The translations under genes and the position numbers were made by a program. The notes below the pieces were generated by a model. That model saw only the letters and a list, made by a program, of their open reading frames with translations. It did no database searches and was not told where the DNA came from. From Modestobacter sp. VKM Ac-2985 (GTDB taxonomy: Bacteria; Actinomycetota; Actinomycetes; Mycobacteriales; Geodermatophilaceae): a DNA stretch of 64,000 nt. Location of the stretch: NCBI RefSeq assembly GCF_026967925.1, contig NZ_JAPVBI010000001.1:1387894-1451893 (forward strand), given 5' to 3'. This document shows, piece after piece, positions 44,162 to 53,148 of the stretch (position 1 is its first letter; the number at the start of each line of letters is the position of its first letter).

Positions 44162-47100
44162 CTAGGCCGGTGTCACGTGCTCGGTGATCTCCCGGTCCAT
44201 GACGGCACCGAACTGGCCGTCGCGGTAGTGGTCCTCGCCCGCGACCAGGTGCAGCTGAGTGGTGAACCCGGCGGCGGTGTACCAGTCGTAACCGGCCTTC
44301 ACGCCGTAGATCGACGCCTGGTCGGTCCACGCGGGGTCCTGGTCGCCGGTGTCCCACACGTAGGGCACCGCGGCCTTGTGGGCCGCGGTGTGCTGAGCGG
44401 TGACCTTCGGGGAGCCGCCGTAGGAGATGGCGACCGCAACACCGTCGTCCATGATCTGCGAGGCGTGCGCGGGGCCGAAGAACTCGGTGAGCCACTGCGC
44501 GCCGCTGCTGTAGCCGCCGAGCACGACCCGGGTCAGGTCGATGTTGTACAGCTCGTAGGTGCGGTCGATGATGGACCGGGACCACGCGATCTTCTGCGCG
44601 ACCGTGGTGCCGTCGTTGGAGTTCATGTACCAGCCGACGCCGCCACCGTCGGGGAGTTCGTCGCCGGGGGCCATCGGGGTGACGAGCAGCAGGTTGTGCT
44701 TCTTCGCCACCGCGACCAGACCGTTCGCCCCGGCGAGCAGGTAGCTCGAGGTCGGGTTGTTCAGCCCGAACTCTCCGGACCCGTCGCAGTAGACCAGCAG
44801 GCCGACCGGGCGCGTCCAGTCCAGGCCCGCGGCGAACACGTGCCCGGTGGAGGCGGTTCCTGCGGCGTCGGTGTGGGTCACGAACATCTGGTCGGAGAAC
44901 GAGCCACCCGCGCCACCCGTGGTCGTAGTCGTCGTCGGCTCCGTGATGACCGGATCACCCACGTATCCGGGGGACACGTAGCCGACCCCGACCGACCCGG
45001 CGGGCACAAAGTCACCGGCCGGCGGGATGCCGTTGTTGATGACCCCACTGGTCTGCGGGCGGGTCGGCCACGTCGCCTGGCCGGAGCCGTTGATGACTGC
45101 CGCATTGGTCGAGTTGGTGATGCCGGGCCACACGGACTGCCCGAACGGTCGGGTGCCGCGCGGCCGGATCCACACCTGGTCGAAGACGATGGGCTGGAGC
45201 TCGGCGGGCTCCATCCAGAAGTAGTAGCCGCCACCGTCAGTCGGGGTCAGGTCGTTGCCGATCAGGTTGACCCGCCGCAGCGTGACCTTGTCGATGACGA
45301 AGGTGTTGGTGAGCTCGAACTTGATGCCCTGGTAGTTGCTCGAGCCGGTGAGCTTGTCGAACCGCAGCTCCTTGACGCCCAGCCACGTCTGGAAGATGTC
45401 GGCGTGGTTGCCGGTCTGGGTGCCACGGAAGTCGGCGGCCCGCACGTTCTGGATCTGCACGATCGTGTTCGGCCCGTTGACGGTGATCGCGTCGGCCTCG
45501 GTGCCCACGCCGCTGCGACCGTTGCCGTCCAGGAGCACGCCCTCGATGTGCAGGATGCCGCTGATGTTGGTGGCGTAGATGCACCGCTGGTCGACCCCGC
45601 CGAGCTGGGAGACGGGCTGAGCCTTGATGTGGCCGCCCATGATGACGACGTTGCGGAACCCGGACACGGTGATGGGTGCGGCGACCGTGCTGGGCAGGAT
45701 GATCCGCACGTCGCCGGAACCGCTGATGGTGGTGAGCGACGTGGATGCGGTGACGGTGCGGGTCGGGTAGGTCTCCCACCCGGACGGCGGCGCCCAGGTG
45801 AGCTGCTCGGGGGAGGGCGTCGGGTTGGTCGGCTGGGTGGGGGTGCTGGTGTCGGCGCCCCACACCTGCGTTGAGCCCAGCCACACGGAGAGCACCGGCG
45901 TGGAGCCGATGTAGATGCCGACGATCTGTGCGAGCCCCAGGTGCAGGTTCTGCACGTCGGCGCCGGTGGGATCGGTCGGGTCCGGCTCCGGCTGCGGGTC
46001 CGGGGCGGCGGAGGCGAAGGTGACGGACTCGGTGATCCGCGCCGTGGAGGGAGCGGAGAAGCCGGTGAAGTTGTAGGTGACGGCGGTGTCGGTGAAGGCG
46101 ATGTCCAGCTGCCCGTACTGCTGGGCGGTGACACCGGTACCCGGGTAGGGGCCGGCGGTGTAGGGCCCGCCCTTGTGGCTGGTGGAGTTGTAGAGGGGCG
46201 CGGCCTGGAAGACGGGCACGTTCCCGGGGGACGTGGAGCCGTCGTTGGCGGCGAGGGCGTGCATGTCCCCGGCGATGATGGCTGCGGGGGTGCCGCAGTT
46301 CTTGATCCGGGACGCGATCTCGTTGCGCTCGACGGGGGTCCCCAGCCAGCCGTCTTCGCCCGCGTCGAGTCCACCGGCCCACACGGATCCCTGGACGATG
46401 ACGATCGCCCGGTCGGGGCAGTTGTCGAGCTCGTTGTACAGCCACGCCTTCTGGGTGGCGCCGAGGACCGTGGAGCCGGGGGTGGCGAAGGAGCGGGTGT
46501 CGAGCAGGATGTAGCGGACGCCCTTCCAGGAGAACGCCTCGTAGCAGCCGCGCCCGGTCGGGAGGCTGCCGGTGGCGAACATCTCCCGGTGCATGGCGTT
46601 CCAGTTCGTCCACCCGGTCGGGGTGGAGGAGTAGGTGCCGTCGTTGGTGTGCGCGTCGTGGTCATCGGGGACGTAGCCGAAGATCGGCGTGTTGCGCAGC
46701 AGGTTCCGCAGATCAGCGGCACGCACCTGGGTGCGGACGGACCCACGGAAGGACTCGACGGTCTGCGAGGCGCCGTCGCGGTAGTACAGGTCGCCGGTGA
46801 TGAACGCGAGGTCGGCGCCCCGGGTCGCCATGCCCACCGTGGCCGAGGAACTCGACCCGTTGAGGCAGGACCCGAACACGAGTCGGTGGTCCATTGAGTT
46901 GACGGAGCCGGTCGAGAACGTGCCGACCTGCCCGGTCCAGGTGACGACACCGTTGGAGTCGGCCAGCCCGAGCCGGTAGAAGTAGTCCGTCAGCGGCGCC
47001 AGCCCGGAGACCTCAGGGTGTGCCCAGCCGACACCGCCGCGCACGACAGCACTGCTGGCCGAGCCAGTCACGAGACCGGTGGTGAAGCTGGTGTCGGTCG

Positions 47101-48136
47101 CGGCCTGGATGCGGACGCTGGTGGTGTTGCCGCACTCGACGGCCGCGGAGAAGCGGGTAGGGGTGGCGCGCCCGTTGATGGCGTGCAGGAGTGATGGGGT
47201 GAGCGCCGTGCCGCCACCGCTGGTGGCGGTCACCGTGGCGGTGACGTCGTCGCTGCTGGTGCCGACCGCGTTGGTGGCGGAGTACCGGACGACGTACGTC
47301 CCGGTCGTGACCACCTGGAACGAGAGGGTCGCCGAGTTGCCGATGACCTGACCGGCGCCGATCGGTCCGGACAGGATCGTCCAAGAGCGGGCGGTGATCT
47401 CGGAGCCGTTGTCGTTCTCTGTGGCGGTGCGGGAGAACGTCTCACCGGACACAAGGGTCGTGTCGGCACCGGCGTTGACGGTGGGCGCGGCGGGGCCGGT
47501 GGGTGCGTCGGAGGCAGCGCGAAGGGCCACCGCGACCCCGGCCATCGGCAGGGACGCGGTGCAGGTGAAGGTGCGGGTGGGGGTGGAGCCGGCGGTGGGC
47601 TGGGAGGTGGCGAAGATGAACCCGCGCCGGCCGGTCGCGGTCGCGTCGTCGTCCTTGCCGACGAGGGCGACCCCGGCGGGTGGGGTGAGGGTGCGGGTCG
47701 CCCCGGTGGACTGCACGCCGAGGCCGTAGAGGATGACGGTGCTGGCGGTGACCGTGCTCAGCGCGGGGGCGGTGATGGTGGTGGCGGCGCCGCCGGTGAC
47801 GAAGCTGATCCCGGCCGCGTCGAGCGGGTTGGTCGGGTCGATGCCGGAGACGCGCGCAATCTGCACGGAGTGACCGCCCAAGGGCAGGCCGCTGAACGTG
47901 TAGGAGGCGGGCTCGGAGGTGGTGGCCTGCCGGATGAACAGGGCGACGGAGACGGTGCCCTCGAAGCTGGTGGCGATCCGCGTCCAGCCGGTCTGGGTGG
48001 GGATGGCGGAGGCCATCTCGGCGGACACCTGGGCGAGCAGGTGCTCACCAGCAGCGGTGCCGCCAGGGACGAGGCCGGTGACGGAGTTGCCGGCGTTCTC
48101 GGCGGTGGTCGGGGAGCCCTGGAGTGCGATGGCCAT
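44162..48136 (-). CDS. Giant tail fibre with PhoD-like phosphoesterase, beta-helix and alpha/beta-hydrolase
   Basis: 1324 aa. Order: a beta-rich phage domain (1-210); a PKD-like domain (217-303); a fibronectin-like piece (310-410); a PhoD-like metallophosphoesterase (415-710) with FGSC (421-424), ITGDLYY (446-452), DDHDAH (491-496) and AGDMHA (622-627); a Pro-rich linker; a parallel beta-helix-like region (790-1010); a Thr-rich linker; and an alpha/beta-hydrolase esterase (1080-1324) with nucleophile elbow GYSSG (Ser1210), Asp near 1262-1265 and His1303. It would carry phosphodiesterase and esterase activity at the virion tip. The region up to 710 could be a complete fibre in other phages. 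Five bases separate it from the upstream fibre gene. Confidence 0.8.
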   Translation of the reverse strand: MAIALQGSPTTAENAGNSVTGLVPGGTAAGEHLLAQVSAEMASAIPTQTGWTRIATSFEGTVSVALFIRQATTSEPASYTFSGLPLGGHSVQIARVSGIDPTNPLDAAGISFVTGGAATTITAPALSTVTASTVILYGLGVQSTGATRTLTPPAGVALVGKDDDATATGRRGFIFATSQPTAGSTPTRTFTCTASLPMAGVAVALRAASDAPTGPAAPTVNAGADTTLVSGETFSRTATENDNGSEITARSWTILSGPIGAGQVIGNSATLSFQVVTTGTYVVRYSATNAVGTSSDDVTATVTATSGGGTALTPSLLHAINGRATPTRFSAAVECGNTTSVRIQAATDTSFTTGLVTGSASSAVVRGGVGWAHPEVSGLAPLTDYFYRLGLADSNGVVTWTGQVGTFSTGSVNSMDHRLVFGSCLNGSSSSATVGMATRGADLAFITGDLYYRDGASQTVESFRGSVRTQVRAADLRNLLRNTPIFGYVPDDHDAHTNDGTYSSTPTGWTNWNAMHREMFATGSLPTGRGCYEAFSWKGVRYILLDTRSFATPGSTVLGATQKAWLYNELDNCPDRAIVIVQGSVWAGGLDAGEDGWLGTPVERNEIASRIKNCGTPAAIIAGDMHALAANDGSTSPGNVPVFQAAPLYNSTSHKGGPYTAGPYPGTGVTAQQYGQLDIAFTDTAVTYNFTGFSAPSTARITESVTFASAAPDPQPEPDPTDPTGADVQNLHLGLAQIVGIYIGSTPVLSVWLGSTQVWGADTSTPTQPTNPTPSPEQLTWAPPSGWETYPTRTVTASTSLTTISGSGDVRIILPSTVAAPITVSGFRNVVIMGGHIKAQPVSQLGGVDQRCIYATNISGILHIEGVLLDGNGRSGVGTEADAITVNGPNTIVQIQNVRAADFRGTQTGNHADIFQTWLGVKELRFDKLTGSSNYQGIKFELTNTFVIDKVTLRRVNLIGNDLTPTDGGGYYFWMEPAELQPIVFDQVWIRPRGTRPFGQSVWPGITNSTNAAVINGSGQATWPTRPQTSGVINNGIPPAGDFVPAGSVGVGYVSPGYVGDPVITEPTTTTTTGGAGGSFSDQMFVTHTDAAGTASTGHVFAAGLDWTRPVGLLVYCDGSGEFGLNNPTSSYLLAGANGLVAVAKKHNLLLVTPMAPGDELPDGGGVGWYMNSNDGTTVAQKIAWSRSIIDRTYELYNIDLTRVVLGGYSSGAQWLTEFFGPAHASQIMDDGVAVAISYGGSPKVTAQHTAAHKAAVPYVWDTGDQDPAWTDQASIYGVKAGYDWYTAAGFTTQLHLVAGEDHYRDGQFGAVMDREITEHVTPA

Positions 48137-48140
48137 CCGG

Positions 48141-48698
48141 TCAGCCCTGGATCACGTAGAGGGTGGCGGCGTCCTTCGTGGCGAGGGCGTCGTAGTTGGC
48201 CTGGCTGATCTTGCGGATGTTGAGGATGCCGTCGCCGATGACGTTGCCGCCGCCGAGCGCGGACGGGGGAACAGCCCACACGCCGTCGCCCCGGTAGAAG
48301 GTCGTGTTGTTGCGCGTGCCGGAGCCCTGGAGGGCGGTGGGCCCGTGGGTGTGGTTCGCGTCGGCCTTGCCGAGGGACGCAGCTGCGGCGGACTCGGCGG
48401 CGGACTGCGCTGCCTGCGCGGCCTGCTGTGCGTCGATGGCAGCCGTCAGGGACTCGTTCGACACGGCCGGCAGCAGCACCGACCCGAAGTCGAGGATGCC
48501 GTCGGGGATGTCGGCCTTGAACGCCTGGTGCGCGCCCTTCGGCCCGACGACGATGTTGGGCAGCGCGGACCCGTTGAGGTCGTAGACGGGGACGGTGGCG
48601 CCGCCGGCGACGACGCGCAGCACCCCGGTGGCGCCGATCGCGAAGTCCCCGGTGGACTCCACGAGGACGGCCGAGGGGGAGAAAGTGAAGTCGGGCAT
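48141..48698 (-). CDS. Tail fibre or minor tail protein
   Basis: 185 aa. N-terminal beta-domain, then an Ala/Gln-rich coiled coil (AAIDAQQAAQAAQSAAESAA) and fibre motifs KADANHTHG and FYRGDGVWAVP, ending in TKDAATLYVIQG. These are standard pieces of siphovirus fibres, so it is probably an adaptor on which the two giant fibres are mounted. Confidence 0.75.
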   Translation of the reverse strand: MPDFTFSPSAVLVESTGDFAIGATGVLRVVAGGATVPVYDLNGSALPNIVVGPKGAHQAFKADIPDGILDFGSVLLPAVSNESLTAAIDAQQAAQAAQSAAESAAAASLGKADANHTHGPTALQGSGTRNNTTFYRGDGVWAVPPSALGGGNVIGDGILNIRKISQANYDALATKDAATLYVIQG

Positions 48699-48776
48699 GG
48701 GGGAGCTCCTCAGCAGGCGGTAGCGAGGCGGTCAGCGGTTCGATCGGGCGCCTGCAGGGGCGCCGGCGAGCACGGC

Positions 48777-49094
48777 TCAGGAGGCCGGCTTCTGCTCGTT
48801 GGGCACCCGGTAGATACCGAGGACGGTGGCGAGCGCCAGGACGCCGGTCACGATGGCCTCGGTCTGGTCGTCGAGTACACCGGCGGCGACGAGGGTCGCC
48901 CCGAAGCCCAGGCCGGCGACGATGGCCTTGCGGACCCGCGCGAGGCGGGGCGGCCGCGGTGCGGCGTGGTCGGGCTCGCCCGGGGTCTGGGGTGCGATCT
49001 GGTACGACGGCACTGCGGGCTCCTCTGAGGCGGTCACGGTGGGGCGCGGCGGCATGGGCAGGTAGTCGCGGAACAGCGGCCCCTGAGCGGTCAC
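48777..49094 (-). CDS. Small two-helix membrane protein, holin candidate
   Basis: 105 aa from a GTG that overlaps the previous stop (GTGA). A disordered Pro-rich N-terminal half is followed by two hydrophobic helices (about 59-75 and 80-98: VAGLGFGATLVAAGVL, ALATVLGIYRVP). This is the pattern of many actinophage holins. Third of three membrane proteins behind the endolysin. Confidence 0.65.
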   Translation of the reverse strand: MTAQGPLFRDYLPMPPRPTVTASEEPAVPSYQIAPQTPGEPDHAAPRPPRLARVRKAIVAGLGFGATLVAAGVLDDQTEAIVTGVLALATVLGIYRVPNEQKPAS

Positions 49095-49453
49095 GGCTTG
49101 GGCTCGTCGAGCTCGTACGTGGACGGGTGTGGGGTCAGCGCCGGCGGATCCGGCAGCTTGGCGACGTCCCCGCCGGCCAGCGCGGTGTGGAGCACGAGGG
49201 AGTCCCAGCGGCGGTGCTCGGCGTCGCACATCTCCCGGGCCCGCCGGTACCGGCGCCCAGACTCGCGCTCATCGCGGAGCTCCTTCTCGACGGCGTCGAG
49301 CTTCTTCTCCAGCCGGTTGATCCAGTCCTCGACGGACTCATCGACGCGGGAGCCGACGCGGTCTCGGAGCTTCACCAGCAGCACGATCAGCAGCACCATC
49401 ACGGCGACGCCGGGACCGAACTGGGTGAACAGGGCGACGGTCTCAGTCCCCAC
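49091..49453 (-). CDS. Single-TM phage membrane protein with coiled coil
   Basis: 120 aa. An N-terminal hydrophobic helix (about 12-28, PGVAVMVLLIVLLVKL) is followed by a long charged coiled coil (32-85) and a Pro-rich tail. Such one-helix proteins act as holins, antiholins or spanin-like partners in actinophages; the exact role is open. It overlaps its upstream neighbour by 11 bp. Confidence 0.65.
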   Translation of the reverse strand: MGTETVALFTQFGPGVAVMVLLIVLLVKLRDRVGSRVDESVEDWINRLEKKLDAVEKELRDERESGRRYRRAREMCDAEHRRWDSLVLHTALAGGDVAKLPDPPALTPHPSTYELDEPKP

Positions 49454-49913
49454 GGGGTGGCTTCACCTTCCTCGGCCGCGGGCCGACGTAGAGGCCCACG
49501 CACACCAGGTGAATGGCGGCCGCAGCCAGCGGCGGCATCACCACCCCGAGCCCCCGACCACTGCCCCCCACGGCGTCAGCGAGGGCCAGCACGTAGGAGA
49601 CGTGCACCCCGGCGCCGAAGACGTGGGAGATGAGGACCGGCCAGCGGGAGTGGACGACGGCGTTGAGGGCGACCACACCCAGGACAGAGGCGATGGCCAA
49701 GGCTGCGAACAACCCGCCCCACACGGCGAACCCGGCGACCTCCACCCCGCGGGTGATGCCGTCCGATGACACCGACCGGGTCAGGTAGTCCTGTGCCCGG
49801 CCGGCGGCCCCGATGACGAGGGACAGGGTCAGCCCGGGCGCCACCCACGAAGGGGCTGGCACTGGGAAGGTGCGGGCGAACCAGCTGATCTCGTGGCCGC
49901 CGTGCAGGGTCAC
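49443..49913 (-). CDS. Four-TM phage membrane protein
   Basis: About 156 aa from the GTG at 49913, just behind the endolysin stop; a GTG at 49949 would add twelve residues and overlap the endolysin gene. Four hydrophobic helices (about 22-40, 57-85, 92-115, 124-145). It resembles the four-TM membrane proteins found in lysis cassettes of mycobacterial and related phages. A holin or lysis-regulator role is inferred from position. Confidence 0.6.
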   Translation of the reverse strand: MTLHGGHEISWFARTFPVPAPSWVAPGLTLSLVIGAAGRAQDYLTRSVSSDGITRGVEVAGFAVWGGLFAALAIASVLGVVALNAVVHSRWPVLISHVFGAGVHVSYVLALADAVGGSGRGLGVVMPPLAAAAIHLVCVGLYVGPRPRKVKPPRGD

Positions 49914-49914
49914 C

Positions 49915-50880
49915 TCAGGAGACGGGCCCGGTGACGGGGTTGCCGTCACGGGCGCGGCGGTCCTGCTCGTCGGTGACTGCCGTCGCCACCGCAGCCAGGT
50001 CGGCGTCGGAGAGGGTGGCGGTGGCCTTCGTGAGCAGCGGTGCCAGCGAGACGGCCAGCGCCTCCTCGTCGATATCGGCGCCCGGCCGGCCCACGAGCTC
50101 CTGCACCATGTTGATCAGGGCCACGGTGTGCACGTACACGTCGCCGAGGACCCCGCGGGCCTCACGCGGCTGCCCGCTGTTCCGCTCGATGATCAGCGGG
50201 TTGCCGTTCAGGTCGTCCCAGACGGCGATCGGGCCGCGCCGGACGAAGTTCAGCAGCTCGGCCTTCTCGCTGTCGCTCATGGTGGCCATGAAGTCCTCCT
50301 CGAGGTCGCCGGCCAGGGCGGCACGGCAGTGGGTGATGAACTCGTCGAACGGGAACAGGTTGGGAGCGGCGACGCCGGGGTCGCTGCGTCGATCGGGGTC
50401 GCGGTCGCCGTGGAAGCAGAAGCCGGACATGCCCGCGTCGGACTGGGCCTTGGTGATGTGGCGCAGCTCGGTGGTCGGGTAGCCGTGGGCGCGGCGCCAC
50501 GCCTGCTGGGCGGCGAACGCACAGGCGCCGTTGCGGAGGAACGCGGCCCGCTTCTCCGGGGTCATGCGCCGCCAGTCGGAGGTGGCGCAGGCGAAGGAGA
50601 TCGACAGCGCCCAGTTGTTGGACCCGGTGCCGTCATGGAACGCGCCCGACTCGTACGGGACGAGGTTGACCACCGAGTCGGAGTCCACGAGGTCGTGGTA
50701 GCTCCCGGCGGTGCTGCGGGTGCGGATGAACTCGGCGACGTTCTCCGCGCCGGTGTCCGGACCCACCGAGTCCATGATCGATTCGGAGGTGTGCAGGACG
50801 GTGCAGCCGGTGAGCGGTTTGTTGCGGGTGGCGTAGAACTGCCGGACCTTCGGCGGGTTCGCGATGAGGTAGGCCGTCAT
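49915..50880 (-). CDS. N-acetylmuramoyl-L-alanine amidase endolysin
   Basis: 321 aa from the ATG at 50880 with AGGAGG six bases upstream. Residues about 1-175 form an amidase_2/PGRP-like zinc amidase: TVLHTSES (first His), SYHDLVDSDSVVNLVPYES, LRHITKAQ, FCFHGDRD (second and third His). The remaining part is helical, acidic at the end and may bind the cell wall. It lyses the host peptidoglycan at the end of infection, and is followed by three membrane-protein genes. Confidence 0.88.
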   Translation of the reverse strand: MTAYLIANPPKVRQFYATRNKPLTGCTVLHTSESIMDSVGPDTGAENVAEFIRTRSTAGSYHDLVDSDSVVNLVPYESGAFHDGTGSNNWALSISFACATSDWRRMTPEKRAAFLRNGACAFAAQQAWRRAHGYPTTELRHITKAQSDAGMSGFCFHGDRDPDRRSDPGVAAPNLFPFDEFITHCRAALAGDLEEDFMATMSDSEKAELLNFVRRGPIAVWDDLNGNPLIIERNSGQPREARGVLGDVYVHTVALINMVQELVGRPGADIDEEALAVSLAPLLTKATATLSDADLAAVATAVTDEQDRRARDGNPVTGPVS

Positions 50881-50945
50881 CGGTTGCCTCCTGGGCATGG
50901 GTCCGACCCGGCCACCGGCTGGTGGTCGGGTGCTGAGGGGGTGGG

Positions 50946-51950
50946 CTACTTCGGCCAGACGTGAGCGGTGGAGAACGCCAGCCGTGGCTCTGCGACGACC
51001 TCGGAGGTGCCGGACAGCTGCCGCATGATCGGCTGGAAGTTGAAGGCGTCGGAGCTGCCGGAGTCGATGCGCGCGTGCGCGGTCACGGTGCGGGGCTCTG
51101 CGATGCTGCCGTCGTTGCGGGAGCGGGCGTGCCGGGTCGTGGGGCCGCTCGGGTCGCCGGTGGCCGCGAACCCGATCTCGCTGCCGGCCTGGACGACGAC
51201 GTAGCACTGCGCGGTGATCTCCCCGCGGAACGGGACCCCGGGCCCGAAGGGCTGACTGATCCGCACCGAGGAGTGCAGTCCTCGGGGGGAGTTCTGCTCG
51301 AGGGGGCCGCCGATGTCCGGGGCGCACAGCGTGTCGATCTGTTCCATGCCCCGGTCGGGGATCCAGGTGGGCACCCCGGAGGTGTCGAGCTCGCGCACGT
51401 AGGTGAGCTGCCCACGGCGAACCAGGGTGCCCAGTGGCGACGACGTGGGCAGCAGGGCGCCGAGAGGGAGGTTGAGGAGGGGGGCGAGCCGCGGGTAGAG
51501 GCGGCGCACTGTGGCCTGCGAGAGCGCCTCGTCGGCCTTCCGTGTGACCGCCCAGAGCGGGAGGTCTTCTACGCCGGGGGCGGATGAGTCGTAGGCCGGG
51601 AACCCGGCAGAGGTCCCGGTGACGATCGCCAAGCGGCAAGGCCCGGGCGCGTCGTTGTTGGCCGGGTCGTAGCGGACCACGACGAGATCGGTGCGAGTGC
51701 TGCCGGGGGCTTCTGGGATGACGATGCTCTCCAGCTGACCTGCGGGGATCTTGTGGGAGAACCCGGCGACGCGGGACAGCGAGTCCTGGGTGGGTGAGCC
51801 GATCAGCGCGACGTTGGAGTCGGGCGGCAGGTTGATGTTGTAGGACGTGCCGTCGAGGTCGCCGACCACGCCGGGCTCGTCGCCGAACAGGTCCCGCCAC
51901 GCTGCGTCGGTGAACTGCTCGTTCACGAGGGGTGCGGACACCTGCGTCAT
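50946..51950 (-). CDS. Minor tail/baseplate protein
   Basis: 334 aa from the ATG at 51950 with AGGAG upstream, directly behind the stop of the Gp37-like gene. Actinophage tail pattern: NEQFTDAAWRDLFGDEPGVV at the start and TDLVVVRYDPANNDAPGPCR in the centre; the C-terminal part is beta-rich. It probably sits at the tail tip and links the hub to the fibres. Confidence 0.75.
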   Translation of the reverse strand: MTQVSAPLVNEQFTDAAWRDLFGDEPGVVGDLDGTSYNINLPPDSNVALIGSPTQDSLSRVAGFSHKIPAGQLESIVIPEAPGSTRTDLVVVRYDPANNDAPGPCRLAIVTGTSAGFPAYDSSAPGVEDLPLWAVTRKADEALSQATVRRLYPRLAPLLNLPLGALLPTSSPLGTLVRRGQLTYVRELDTSGVPTWIPDRGMEQIDTLCAPDIGGPLEQNSPRGLHSSVRISQPFGPGVPFRGEITAQCYVVVQAGSEIGFAATGDPSGPTTRHARSRNDGSIAEPRTVTAHARIDSGSSDAFNFQPIMRQLSGTSEVVAEPRLAFSTAHVWPK

Positions 51951-51951
51951 T

Positions 51952-53148
51952 TCATGTGCTCCTCTGGATCGCGGTGACGGCCCGCAGAGCGCGCGCGGTC
52001 TGCTGCTGGGTTCGGGTGGCGGGCGCGTCGGGTGTGCCGATGACGACGGCGACCCGTTCGGTGGCCTGGCCCTGCTCGACGGTGACCGTGGTGGTGGCCT
52101 CGCGGATCTTGTCCGCGGCGGGGTCGAGGCCGGGCAGGTCGTAGCCGACGATGTCGCCGACCCGCACGTCCCGCCGGTACTCGAGGTCGGGGCCCAGGGT
52201 GGGTACGAAGGCGACCCGGGTGGGGCCCTTGCCGGCGTCGCGTGCCTCTTGGCCGGCGCGGGTGGCTTCGGCGAGCTTGTCGGTGGAGTCGGGGTCGACG
52301 CTCCGCTGGTCGACGAAGGTCTCGACGACCGCGGACCACAGTGCTTCGGCTGCGGTGTCGCGGAGCTCGAGGAACTCGCGGGCTGCGAGTTCCCCGCCGA
52401 GGCCGACCATGGGGCGGGTGGAGGTGGGCCGGGAGAGGTCGTAGTCCCATTCGGTGATGAGTCCGGCGGCGGTGGTGTCGGCGGTGCCGAAGCGGACGTC
52501 GTTGGACAGGTCGCGGATGGCGTCGATGGTGAGGTCGAGCCAGGCGCCGTCGACGTCTTCGGTGTGGCGGACGTTGACCCGCAGGTTCCCAGCTTCGGCC
52601 AGGGAGGTGACGAGGACGCCGAGGTTGTCGAGCCGCCCGGACACCTGGGTGGTGCCGCCGCGGCCAAGGGATGCGGGCAGCCGCAGTCGGGAGAGGCGGC
52701 GGTCGGCGAGCGCCCCGGGTCCGATGTGGCCGTTGACGTAGCCGAGGATGAGGGCTTCGACGGTGCCGGTGCGCAGGTCGTAGGCAGCGGGGAAGGTGCT
52801 GATCGCCGCGCTGAGTGCCTGGCTGGGGGTGGGGCGGACGATGCGGTCACCGAGCGGCCCGAGATCGGAGGTGAAGGCGAGGGTCATCGTCTCCACGGAC
52901 CGGTTGTCGACGACGGCGCCGGACCGGTTGATGCCCGCGACCTGCCCGGAGGTGATCTGTTCGCCGTCGCGGTCGAGGATGCAGCCCATGCCCGGCTGGA
53001 ACACCGAGAGTGCAGAAGCGGGGCCGGTGATCGTCCATGAGTCGGGGGGTCCGTACCGCTCGACGAGCACCAGACTGGACCAGCCCGACACGGGGTCGTA
53101 GCTGCGCGACAGGTTGGCGTTGCGTGGGTGGATCTGCCAGTCGCTCAC
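51952..53148 (-). CDS. ReqiPepy6 Gp37-like tail protein (tail-hub)
   Basis: 398 aa from a GTG in a GTGA overlap. It matches the Gp37-like family of actinobacterial siphoviruses: DPVSGWSSLVLVERYGPPDSW near the start, VDNRSVETMTLAF, and a C-terminal part with DVRVGDIVGYDLPG. These proteins form the baseplate hub at the end of the tail tube. The long overlapping frames on other strands are shadows. Confidence 0.85.
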   Translation of the reverse strand: MSDWQIHPRNANLSRSYDPVSGWSSLVLVERYGPPDSWTITGPASALSVFQPGMGCILDRDGEQITSGQVAGINRSGAVVDNRSVETMTLAFTSDLGPLGDRIVRPTPSQALSAAISTFPAAYDLRTGTVEALILGYVNGHIGPGALADRRLSRLRLPASLGRGGTTQVSGRLDNLGVLVTSLAEAGNLRVNVRHTEDVDGAWLDLTIDAIRDLSNDVRFGTADTTAAGLITEWDYDLSRPTSTRPMVGLGGELAAREFLELRDTAAEALWSAVVETFVDQRSVDPDSTDKLAEATRAGQEARDAGKGPTRVAFVPTLGPDLEYRRDVRVGDIVGYDLPGLDPAADKIREATTTVTVEQGQATERVAVVIGTPDAPATRTQQQTARALRAVTAIQRST

